Source: Chitinophagaceae bacterium (GTDB taxonomy: Bacteria; Bacteroidota; Bacteroidia; Chitinophagales; Chitinophagaceae). Taken from it: a DNA stretch of 64,000 nt. Location of the stretch: NCBI GenBank assembly GCA_027486835.1, contig JAIXOJ010000010.1, forward strand, positions 1 through 64,000, in the 5' to 3' direction. This document shows, piece after piece, positions 45,676 to 53,292 of the stretch. Below the pieces are notes generated by a model that was given only the letters and a program-made list of their open reading frames with translations, was not told where the DNA came from and did no database searches. Each line of letters opens with the position of its first letter. Positions within the stretch are counted from its first letter, which is position 1. The translations under genes and the position numbers were made by a program.

Positions 45676-46830
45676 ATGTATAGAATCAAGTTGTTGTTAG
45701 TGTTGTTTGCCTTTTGTTGTTGGCAAGGGTATGGTCAGAAAAAAGCTGGTTCGGGTACTGACTATTTTAAGGATTTGCCCAAGAAGGCATCCCCTAAAGA
45801 AATCGGAAAAAAAATAGCCGAACGATTTATGGCAACCCCGCATACCAATTTTGGAAATAAGAACGGAAAAAAACCAGACCATATCACTTATCCAGACGTA
45901 TGCACTTGGTACGGTGCTTTCCAGTATGCTAAATTGACCAAGGATGCCGATTTATCCAAACGGCTATTGGAGAAAACCTCCTTATTGCTAGGCAGTGAAT
46001 CTAATTTGGTACCTATACCCAAAAATGTGGACTATACCGTATTTGGCGTATTGCCTTTAGAGGCTTTTATCCAAACAAAAGATTCAGCTTACTTTAAATT
46101 GGGTATTAAAAGCGCGGATGCACAGTTTAAAACCCTATCTACTGAGGAATACGACAAACTACCGCAAGAAGTAAAAAACTGGTACAAAGAAGGATTGAGT
46201 TGGCAAACAAGGTTTTGGATGGATGATATGTATATGATTACTTCCATACAAGTGCAAGCCTACCGTGCCACCAAAAACGAGCAATACATCAACCGTGCAG
46301 CAAGGGAAATGGTGGCTTATTTGGATACGCTTCAAAACCCCGATGGATTGTTTTTCCATGCGCCCGATGTGCCGCATTATTGGGGTAGGGGAGATGGTTG
46401 GTTAGCCGCAGGCATGGCCGAATTGTTACAGTCGCTTCCTAAAAACAACCTCTATCGTCCCAAAATAATGAGTGGATATTTAAAAATGATGCAGGCTTTA
46501 TTGGCTAATCAAACCGAATCTGGTTTGTGGAGGCAATTGATAACCGATAAATCGGCATGGGTAGAAACCTCTGGCAGTGCCATGTTCACTTTTGCGTTTA
46601 TCACGGGCGTAAAAAATGGATGGTTGCCCGCCTCTACCTACGGAAAAGCTGCTCAAAAAGCGTGGATTTCCTTGACAGGATATTTGGATGAAAATTTCGA
46701 TTTAAAAGAGATTTGCGAAGGCACGAACAAAAAGAACGACCGCCAATATTATTTGGATAGAAAGCGCATCACCGGCGACTTGCATGGTCAAGCCCCTATG
46801 TTGTGGTGCGTGAATGCATTGTTGCAATAA
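45676..46830 (+). CDS. GH105 unsaturated uronyl hydrolase
   Basis: A 384-aa exported protein (signal peptide ending GYGQ), the standard single-domain GH105/GH88 size. Key blocks: RFWMDDMYMITSIQ (D183, D184), FFHAPDVPHYWGRGDGWLAAGM (W236), WVETSGSAMFTFAF and LHGQAPMLWCVNALLQ. It should remove the unsaturated uronate from lyase products in the periplasm. It differs strongly from the GH105 modules at 7192 and 8943, so the three probably handle different oligomers. A perfect hairpin lies between it and the upstream T9SS gene. Confidence 0.92.
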   Translation: MYRIKLLLVLFAFCCWQGYGQKKAGSGTDYFKDLPKKASPKEIGKKIAERFMATPHTNFGNKNGKKPDHITYPDVCTWYGAFQYAKLTKDADLSKRLLEKTSLLLGSESNLVPIPKNVDYTVFGVLPLEAFIQTKDSAYFKLGIKSADAQFKTLSTEEYDKLPQEVKNWYKEGLSWQTRFWMDDMYMITSIQVQAYRATKNEQYINRAAREMVAYLDTLQNPDGLFFHAPDVPHYWGRGDGWLAAGMAELLQSLPKNNLYRPKIMSGYLKMMQALLANQTESGLWRQLITDKSAWVETSGSAMFTFAFITGVKNGWLPASTYGKAAQKAWISLTGYLDENFDLKEICEGTNKKNDRQYYLDRKRITGDLHGQAPMLWCVNALLQ

Positions 46831-46860
46831 TTGCAAAATCCTATAAACGTTTGGAATTAC

Positions 46861-46893
46861 AACTTCCCGAAAGTTTCAAACTTTCGGGAAGTT
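46861..46893. repeat. Perfect 16-bp-stem hairpin, copy 1
   Basis: The arms AACTTCCCGAAAGTTT and AAACTTTCGGGAAGTT pair perfectly around a single C. It stands 30 bp after the GH105 stop codon. The surrounding ~87 bp (from the TCCTATAAACGTT block through the hairpin to GAAAGAAAAAACCT) is repeated with few changes at 46926-47000. Confidence 0.85.
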
Positions 46894-46912
46894 TTCGAAA
46901 GAAAAAACCTAC

Positions 46913-47025
46913 ATAGGATTTGAAATCCTATAAACGTTGGGAATTACAACTTCCCGAAAGTTTCAAACTTTCAGGAAGTTTTGGAAAGAAAAAACCTTTA
47001 TGTGGTTTCAAACCCTATTAAGGTT
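46913..47025. repeat. Palindrome cluster, copies 2-4
   Basis: Three further inverted repeats follow: ATAGGATTT-G-AAATCCTAT (46913-46931), a second copy of the 16-bp hairpin with one change (46948-46980), and an imperfect one of the same 33-nt outline, AACCTTTATGTGGTTT-C-AAACCCTATTAAGGTT (46993-47025). They fill the space between two convergent genes, so they may act as a two-way terminator. Their repetition points to a dispersed REP-like element. Confidence 0.75.
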
Positions 47026-47033
47026 ACACCAGC

Positions 47034-47411
47034 TTAAACCCCACCCATTTTGCCTTGAACAATTTCTTTATAAATCTTCAATTCTGCTTCTAATGCTGCA
47101 ATGCGATTGTCTTTTTCTTCCATTTCCTTATCCACCAATGGATTGGGAATTGCAGGATGCGCTTTGCTAAAAGCCATGGCCAATTCTGCTAAAAAATTAT
47201 AATCGATGGCAGCACCAACCCTCCATAAAATGGCTGTTTGAACAGAAGGTTGTTTTACATAATCCTTTACTACTGAAGGGCTTACGTCTATTTGTCTAGC
47301 AACCTCGGCTTTCGATATTTTTATATGCTTAAATTGTTTTGCAATCATTGCACCGATATTAGGGCAACTATCTTTACTACTTACTAGGTATTTTCTATTA
47401 ACCGGCGACAT
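47034..47411 (-). CDS. Small helix-turn-helix protein with coiled-coil tail
   Basis: A 125-aa soluble protein and the only clear minus-strand gene. Residues about 18-75 (IGAMIAKQFKHIKISKAEVA, then RQIDVSPSVVKDYVKQPSVQ) look like an XRE-type helix-turn-helix, and ILWRVGAAIDYNFLAELAMA resembles the helix after it. Residues about 96-120 (EMEEKDNRIAALEAELKIYK) form a coiled coil, probably for dimerisation. The gene is convergent with GH105 and divergent from the beta-mannosidase gene. The 21-bp repeat array lies directly upstream of its putative promoter, which makes array binding or autoregulation a reasonable but unproven idea. Confidence 0.75.
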   Translation of the reverse strand: MSPVNRKYLVSSKDSCPNIGAMIAKQFKHIKISKAEVARQIDVSPSVVKDYVKQPSVQTAILWRVGAAIDYNFLAELAMAFSKAHPAIPNPLVDKEMEEKDNRIAALEAELKIYKEIVQGKMGGV

Positions 47412-47450
47412 CTTTAACGAATTTGATATTAATAATACATAAATTTAGTT

Positions 47451-47458
47451 CAAAGTTA
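47451..47458 (-). promoter_or_regulatory. Candidate -7 box for the minus-strand HTH gene
   Basis: On the minus strand this reads TAACTTTG, an exact TAnnTTTG match, about 40 bases before the ATG at 47411. The nearest TTG upstream is too close to be a canonical -33 element. The 21-bp array begins about 24 bp further upstream, at a position where bound protein would influence this promoter. Confidence 0.45.
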
Positions 47459-47481
47459 CAAGATTTAATCAATATATAGAC

Positions 47482-47838
47482 GTCTTAGAACGCTGTAGAG
47501 GCATCTTAAACACTAGCGTGGTGCTTAAATACGACGGTTTAGTAGGTTAAAATGTATTTATCGAAGTCTTAAACCCCTGTATCATTGTCTTATAATGCTA
47601 TGAAAGTAGCTAATACAGCTACGATTAGGTTTTAAACTACTGTGTCCACGTCTTAGATAACGCTGTCTTGGTTTTAGACGACTTCGTTAACGTCTTGAAC
47701 GACGACGTTCACGTCTCAGACGACGATGTTCACGTCTTGAACGTCTTCGTCCTAGTCTTAAACGTCTTCGTCCTAGTCTTAAACGACTCTGTCTACGTCT
47801 TGAACGACGATGTTCACGTCTTAGGCTACTTTCATTCG
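47482..47838. repeat. 21-bp tandem repeat array D
   Basis: About sixteen to seventeen units can be followed. Those from 47650 to 47817 (eight units) are in exact 21-bp register and well conserved, each opening with GTCTTRAA or a close variant. Those from 47482 to 47649 are decayed, with occasional 20- or 22-bp steps. In the conserved units a dyad is centred at the same place (between unit positions 12 and 13). Examples are GAACG-ACGA-CGTTC, TGAAC-GACGAT-GTTCA, ACGA-CT-TCGT and ACG-TCTT-CGT, so ACG-N4-CGT is the common core. The array lies between divergent genes (HTH protein and beta-mannosidase). Confidence 0.88.
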
Positions 47839-47920
47839 AATCTTAATCTATCTTTTTCACCTTCATTCAACTTTTTATATTCTAGGCATTTCTTTGTAAC
47901 TCATTATTCATTTAAGCTTC

Positions 47921-50470
47921 ATGCGACTATTTTCTTTTCTATTTCTTTTTACGCTTTCAGGATTGTCCGCCCAACAAATTGTTCCGTTAAATCATTCCGC
48001 TTGGTCGTTCAAAAAAGCCAAAGATACGGAGTGGCTTCCTGCCACAGTGCCCGGAACGGTTCATACAGACCTGTTGGCGAATAAAAAAATTGAAGAACCT
48101 TTTTATCGTACCAACGAAAAAGACTTGCAATGGATAGAAACCACCGATTGGGAGTATAAAACCACCTTGTCTGTGTCCAATAATCTTTTACAGGAAGAAC
48201 ACGTGGAATTGGTATTCGAGGGTTTGGATACTTATGCCGATGTATTTCTGAACGAACAAAAAATTATCACGGCAAACAATATGTTCCTGTTATGGAAAGC
48301 CGATGTGAAGCAATGGTTGCATCAGGGAAACAACCAATTGCGCATTTATTTCCATTCGCCAATCAACAAAGTATTGCCACAATATGACAGCCTTGGATAT
48401 GTAGTGCCCGTAAGCAATAACGACCAAGGAACAAAACGTGTGAGTGTTTACACCCGAAAGGCTGGTTATCATTATGGTTGGGATTGGGGGCCAAGGTTTG
48501 TTACTTCGGGCATTTGGAGACCTGCCTATTTAAAAGCATGGAGCGACTTGGAATTGGAAGATGTATTTATTAAGCAATTAAACATCGGCGACAAAACGGT
48601 TCAGGCAGAGGCACAGGTATCCGTAAATGCCACAAAAAATGAAGTCCGCATTTTACAGATTTTCGTGGATGACAACCCCAAGCCCCTTCTTTCCGAAACC
48701 ATTTGGCTCAATGCAGGTGCCAACCAAATTAACAAGCGATTGGAGCTTAAAAACATACAGCTTTGGTGGCCAAACGGCATGGGTAAACAGTCGCTCTATC
48801 GGTTTACTGCCAAATGGCTCGATCAACAAAACCAAGTCATTGCATCAAAAACCATCAAAAAAGGATTTAGGGATATAGAAGTGGTGCAAGAATCAGACTC
48901 GGCAGGTCAGTCATTTTATTTTAAAATCAATGGAAAGCCTTTGTTCATAAAAGGTTCTAACTATATTCCCTTAGATAATTTTCTTCCCCGGGTAGGCAAA
49001 GAACGCTATGAGCAATTGTTGAATACCGCTGTTGAAAGCAACATGAACATGTTGCGTGTTTGGGGCGGCGGCATTTATGAAAACGATCTGTTTTACGATC
49101 GCTGCGATGAAAAAGGCATTTTGGTATGGCAAGATTTTATGTTTGCCTGTGCATTGTTCCCCCCGATTCCAGCCTTAAAACAAAGCATTTACGATGAAGC
49201 GGTTTATAATGTAAAACGCCTTCGCAACCATTCCTCCATCGCTTTATGGTGCGGCAATAACGAGATAGCACAGTTTATGAACCAAAACTATTGGGGGCAT
49301 ACCAAGGCCTATTTTAGGGATGCCGCCGACTCCATGGCATTGCAAAATACTTATCGCAACATTTTCCATGAAATATTGCCAGCCGTGGTAAAAGCTTATG
49401 ACAACGACCGTTTTTATTGGTCAACTTCTGCTAATTCAATCAACTATGCCACGGTTTACAGCGGTGGCAAAAAATCGGGCGATTACCATTATTATGGTGT
49501 TTGGGGCGGAAAACCTATTGAGGAATACAACAACAATGTGGGCCGGTTTATGAGCGAATATGGTTTTCAAGCTTTCCCAGAATTTGAAACCGTAAAACAA
49601 TACACTTTGCCCGAGGATTATAATATTGAATCTGAGGTAATGAAAGCCCACCAACGATCGAAGAACGGCAATGCAAAAATTGCCAATTACCTGAAAGATA
49701 ATTTTAAAATACCAGCCGCTTTTGAAGATTTTTTATTCGTGGGCCAGTTGATGCAAAGCGAAGCCATCCGCATAGCCATTGAAGCGCACCGCAGAAACAA
49801 ACCATACTGTATGGGCACATTGTATTGGCAAATCAACGATTGTTGGCCCGTGGCTAGTTGGAGCAGCATGGATTATTATGGACGATGGAAAGCGTTGCAA
49901 TACACAGTAAAAAAAGGGTTTGCCCCCCAAATGATTTCAATTTTTAAAGGAGAAAATGGCCCGATAAACATCCATTTGATTTCAGATGATTTAACGCCAA
50001 CCAAGGGAAAACTAACGGTAAGACTGTTGGATTTTACTGGAAAAACAATCCGACAATTCCAAAAAAATATCCAGTTGCCTACCAATAGCAGTGGCATATA
50101 TTACACGGTGCCTGCCAATGATTGGTTGCAAAATATAGATACCACTTCCCAATTAGTGGAAGCCGTTTTTGAAAACAGCAATACCCGCCGAGCAACCCGT
50201 GGGCTGTATTTTTTTAGCAAACCCAAAAACCTACAGCTACAACAACCCAATATTGTTATCAGCAAGGTGGACGATACCCATATTAAGCTAACGGCAACTA
50301 CTGTGGCCCGTTTTGTTTACCTGCAATTGCCTGGCGTTACCAATGCTTTTGAAGACAATTATGTTGATGTATTGCCCAATACACCAACCATCATCCAACT
50401 CAAACAGCCATTGGGTTTAGACGCGGTGAACCAAATAAAAGTGAAGTCACTTTTTGATACGATGAAATAG
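47921..50470 (+). CDS. GH2 beta-mannosidase
   Basis: An 849-aa exported protein (signal peptide MRLFSFLFLFTLSGLSAQ) releasing beta-mannose from non-reducing ends. Features of the mannosidase subgroup of GH2 are present: ATVPGTVHTDLL, LVFEGLDTYADVFLN, RKAGYHYGWDWGPRFVTSGI, LRVWGGGIYENDLFYDRCDE, acid/base E448 in LWCGNNEIAQF, nucleophile E546 in RFMSEYGFQAFPE, and GTLYWQINDCWPVASWSSMD. Length fits BtMan2A-like enzymes. It is followed by a GH26 mannanase gene after about 120 bp, a classical mannan-degrading pair. The 21-bp array lies some 80 bp upstream, on the promoter side. Confidence 0.94.
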   Translation: MRLFSFLFLFTLSGLSAQQIVPLNHSAWSFKKAKDTEWLPATVPGTVHTDLLANKKIEEPFYRTNEKDLQWIETTDWEYKTTLSVSNNLLQEEHVELVFEGLDTYADVFLNEQKIITANNMFLLWKADVKQWLHQGNNQLRIYFHSPINKVLPQYDSLGYVVPVSNNDQGTKRVSVYTRKAGYHYGWDWGPRFVTSGIWRPAYLKAWSDLELEDVFIKQLNIGDKTVQAEAQVSVNATKNEVRILQIFVDDNPKPLLSETIWLNAGANQINKRLELKNIQLWWPNGMGKQSLYRFTAKWLDQQNQVIASKTIKKGFRDIEVVQESDSAGQSFYFKINGKPLFIKGSNYIPLDNFLPRVGKERYEQLLNTAVESNMNMLRVWGGGIYENDLFYDRCDEKGILVWQDFMFACALFPPIPALKQSIYDEAVYNVKRLRNHSSIALWCGNNEIAQFMNQNYWGHTKAYFRDAADSMALQNTYRNIFHEILPAVVKAYDNDRFYWSTSANSINYATVYSGGKKSGDYHYYGVWGGKPIEEYNNNVGRFMSEYGFQAFPEFETVKQYTLPEDYNIESEVMKAHQRSKNGNAKIANYLKDNFKIPAAFEDFLFVGQLMQSEAIRIAIEAHRRNKPYCMGTLYWQINDCWPVASWSSMDYYGRWKALQYTVKKGFAPQMISIFKGENGPINIHLISDDLTPTKGKLTVRLLDFTGKTIRQFQKNIQLPTNSSGIYYTVPANDWLQNIDTTSQLVEAVFENSNTRRATRGLYFFSKPKNLQLQQPNIVISKVDDTHIKLTATTVARFVYLQLPGVTNAFEDNYVDVLPNTPTIIQLKQPLGLDAVNQIKVKSLFDTMK

Positions 50471-50491
50471 GAAAGGAACGTTAATATGTAG

Positions 50492-50513
50492 GGGCAATCC
50501 CTTGTGGTTGCCC
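50492..50513. repeat. Short inverted repeat after the beta-mannosidase gene
   Basis: GGGCAA and TTGCCC pair around a 10-nt loop, followed by TTAAATTT. The sequence around it (GTAGGGGCAATCCC...) is of a type that occurs in many genomes as an intergenic repeat. It may serve as a weak terminator between the GH2 and GH26 genes. Confidence 0.45.
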
Positions 50514-50589
50514 TTAAATTTCAATTTCTTCCTCAATAAAAGTATCACTATACAGTAAAAATTGGTTTACTTTTAAAACTTTAGAATAG

Positions 50590-51591
50590 ATGAAAAACAC
50601 TGGATATGGAATTCTTCTAGCAATCTTTTTTTTATGGTCTAGCCATCAAAAAATCCAAGCACAGCTTTGGAAAAAAGATGCTTTTCTCAAGCACTTGAAA
50701 AAGATGGAAGGAAAAGGGGCTTATTCAGGTCAATTTATTCGATGGAACCACAATGCATCTTTGGACGAAATAAAAACCATTCACGACAGTGCTTCGCAGT
50801 GGGTAAGCATTTTGGGCATTGATTATTTTTCCAATAAAAAAGAACTAATTCCTGCTGCCCCGGCCAATTATCTATTGGTGAATGCGGTGGTTACCTCTTA
50901 TTTCAAAAAAGGAGGTATTGTTAATCTATCCTGCCACTTCAACAATCCACAAAATGGCCGGAGTGCTTGGGATACTAAGATTGATTTTGATTCCTTATTG
51001 ATGAAAGGCAGCAGGGTTGAGGCAAATTATCTTCATCAGTTGGATACCGTTGCTGTGGGCATGAAAAATTTGATTGCTTCCAATGTGTTGGTCATTTTCA
51101 GGCCCTTGCATGAAATGAGCGGCGACTGGTTTTGGTGGTGCGGTCAAAAAAGATACACGGAATTGTGGTTGCTTACCTATCGATATTTGGAAGAAACAAA
51201 AGGAATCAAGGATTTGGTTTGGTGCTATAGCCCGTCAACTATGGGCAATGTTTTGGCTTATTATCCCGGAAATGCGTTTGTGGACATCGTAGCCTTGGAT
51301 GCCTATACCGCCGATTTGAAAAAAGTTGCTTTTGCGCAATACCAATCCTTGTTATCCATCGGAAAGCCCTTTGGTTTTGGGGAATACGGCCCTTGGGACG
51401 GCAATGTGGCTTCTACCCAAGCGCAATATGATTTTCAATTGTTTGGAAAGGCATTAAAAACCGATTTTCCCAAAGCTGTTTTCTTTTTAACCTGGCGCGA
51501 CCATTGGGGCATGGCAAAAAACAAGGGAATTGCAGCGTTTTTGAATGATAAATGGGTTAAAAACGCTAATCCAAAAGATATGAAGCAATAG
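50590..51591 (+). CDS. GH26 beta-mannanase
   Basis: A 333-aa exported endo-acting enzyme (signal peptide ending KIQAQ). GH26 signatures: GAYSGQFIRWNHNA, VNLSCHFNNPQNG, acid/base E175 in IFRPLHEMSGDWFWWCG, DLVWCYSPS, DIVALDAYT, and nucleophile E265 in PFGFGEYGPW. Size is that of a single catalytic domain without binding modules. Next to GH2 beta-mannosidase and a GH97 gene it forms a mannan/galactomannan block. Mannobiohydrolase or other GH26 specificities are possible. Confidence 0.93.
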   Translation: MKNTGYGILLAIFFLWSSHQKIQAQLWKKDAFLKHLKKMEGKGAYSGQFIRWNHNASLDEIKTIHDSASQWVSILGIDYFSNKKELIPAAPANYLLVNAVVTSYFKKGGIVNLSCHFNNPQNGRSAWDTKIDFDSLLMKGSRVEANYLHQLDTVAVGMKNLIASNVLVIFRPLHEMSGDWFWWCGQKRYTELWLLTYRYLEETKGIKDLVWCYSPSTMGNVLAYYPGNAFVDIVALDAYTADLKKVAFAQYQSLLSIGKPFGFGEYGPWDGNVASTQAQYDFQLFGKALKTDFPKAVFFLTWRDHWGMAKNKGIAAFLNDKWVKNANPKDMKQ

Positions 51592-51884
51592 GGTGTAATT
51601 CTTTTTTTAATGCTTTATCTCTAATCAAAACGTTATTAATCAAGCATGAGTATATCTTATGAATGGGTTTCCCGCTAGTTTTCAAATTTGTCTGTAATGG
51701 AGTTCCCTGGAGTACTTTGTCAATTGCTATGGGTGCTATTAAAAGCTTTATCAAGGATTGCATTGAGCTGGTCTCTACTCTTTTTATAACGATATTGTCA
51801 ATCTCGCTACTATTGCAATCGTTTGTGCTTTCGGCAAAACGACAATTTGGACAATTGAATAATTTATTTTTTTACTTGAACACT

Positions 51885-53285
51885 ATGAATATGATAAGGA
51901 GAATTGGAAAATTAAGTGTGTTGCTCTTATTGCTAAATATGTCAGCACCTGCGCAAAAAAGTTATGAACCCAATTGGCAGTCCATTGACAGCCGGCCCGT
52001 GCCTGCTTGGTTCGAGGATGCCAAGTTTGGGATTTTTATCCATTGGGGCGTGTTCTCGGTGCCGGCTTATAGCCCTACCGTGAGGGACAAAGTGGGGGTG
52101 TACGAACGCTATGCCGAGTGGTATTGGAACAAGCTTGTAAATCCTTCCAAGACCCAACAATTTTTTATTGATTACCACACCCGCATGTATGGCAAAGACG
52201 CCAAATACCAAGATTTCGCTAGTCAGTTCAAAGCCGAAATGTTCAATCCCGATGAGTGGGCAGAACGTTTTAAGCAAGCAGGGGCACAATACATTGTCTT
52301 AACCTCAAAACACCACGAAGGATTCACGCTTTGGCCAAGTGCGCAAAGCTGGAATTGGAACGCTATGGATGTGGGTCCCCATCGCGATTTGTGTGGCGAC
52401 CTCACCAAATCCGTAAAGGCTAAAGGGCTGCACATGGGCTTTTATTATTCACTCTATGAATGGTTCAACCCATTGTACAAATCCAACCTTAACCAGTATG
52501 TGGACAACCACATGATCCCGCAAATGAAAGACTTGGTAACCCGCTACCAACCAGATGTGCTTTGGACGGACGGCGAATGGGAAAAACAAAGCGCAGATTG
52601 GAAAAGTCCGCAATTTTTGTCATGGTTATACAATGAATCGCCGGTTAAAAATTCCATCGTCGTTAACGACCGTTGGGGTAAAGAAACTCGCGGCAAGCAC
52701 GGAGGGTTCTACACCACGGAATATGATTTGGTGGAAGACAAAAATGCCAGTGAAACTTCCATCAACCATCCTTGGGAAGAATGTAGGGGCATGGCAGGTT
52801 CGTTTGGCTACAACCGCAACGAGATTTTGGAGGACTATTCCACTTCCAAGGAATTGATTGACATTTTAATTAATAAAGTGGCCCGTGGCGGCAACCTTTT
52901 GTTGAACATTGGGCCAACGGCCGATGGCAGGATTCCAGAGTTGATGCAACAACGTCTTGCAGATATGGGTGCTTGGTTAAAAATTAACGGCGAAGGCATT
53001 TATGCCACCAGAAAATGGAGCAAAGCACCTGCGATAAACAATAATTCCACGGTTTTTTACACCACAAAAGGGCGTGATTTATACGCCATTATCACCAAAT
53101 GGCAAGATAGCCCTATCGTAATTGAAGGTGTTGCAAAGCCAACCGCGGTTTCCTTGTTAGGGTACAATGGTGCAGTGAAAAGTGATTTTACCAAGAATAA
53201 ACTAAGGGTAACACCACCTGCTTTGTCACCTAGTAATAATCCCTCGCCTTATGCATGGGTAATTAAATTGGAAAATGCGTTATAA
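51885..53285 (+). CDS. GH29 alpha-L-fucosidase, second copy
   Basis: A 466-aa exported protein. I start it at the ATG at 51885 (MNMIRRIGKLSVLLLLLNMSAPAQ, a signal peptide); the frame is open back to 51663 but that part is not protein-like for this family. Motifs: AWFEDAKFGIFIHWGVFSVP, VLTSKHHEGFTLWPS, GLHMGFYYSLYEWFNP, nucleophile D229 in VLWTDGEWEK, VARGGNLLLNIGPTADG. These match the GH29-A type (human/plant-like, broad alpha-fucosidases), unlike the shorter enzyme at 25187. It ends eight bases before the preferred start of the GH97 gene, so they are probably translated together. Confidence 0.92.
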   Translation: MNMIRRIGKLSVLLLLLNMSAPAQKSYEPNWQSIDSRPVPAWFEDAKFGIFIHWGVFSVPAYSPTVRDKVGVYERYAEWYWNKLVNPSKTQQFFIDYHTRMYGKDAKYQDFASQFKAEMFNPDEWAERFKQAGAQYIVLTSKHHEGFTLWPSAQSWNWNAMDVGPHRDLCGDLTKSVKAKGLHMGFYYSLYEWFNPLYKSNLNQYVDNHMIPQMKDLVTRYQPDVLWTDGEWEKQSADWKSPQFLSWLYNESPVKNSIVVNDRWGKETRGKHGGFYTTEYDLVEDKNASETSINHPWEECRGMAGSFGYNRNEILEDYSTSKELIDILINKVARGGNLLLNIGPTADGRIPELMQQRLADMGAWLKINGEGIYATRKWSKAPAINNNSTVFYTTKGRDLYAIITKWQDSPIVIEGVAKPTAVSLLGYNGAVKSDFTKNKLRVTPPALSPSNNPSPYAWVIKLENAL

Positions 53286-53292
53286 GATCAGC

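Noticed and set aside
47482-47838. CRISPR array
   Set aside because: 21-bp units follow directly without spacers and drift gradually.
47668-48084. Plus-strand frame across the 21-bp array into the mannosidase gene
   Set aside because: Repetitive VLNDDVH heptads from the array, overlapping the real GH2 gene in another frame.
51663-51884. N-terminal extension of the second GH29 gene
   Set aside because: A perfect signal peptide begins at 51885; the extension is hydrophobic but unlike any GH29 N-terminus.
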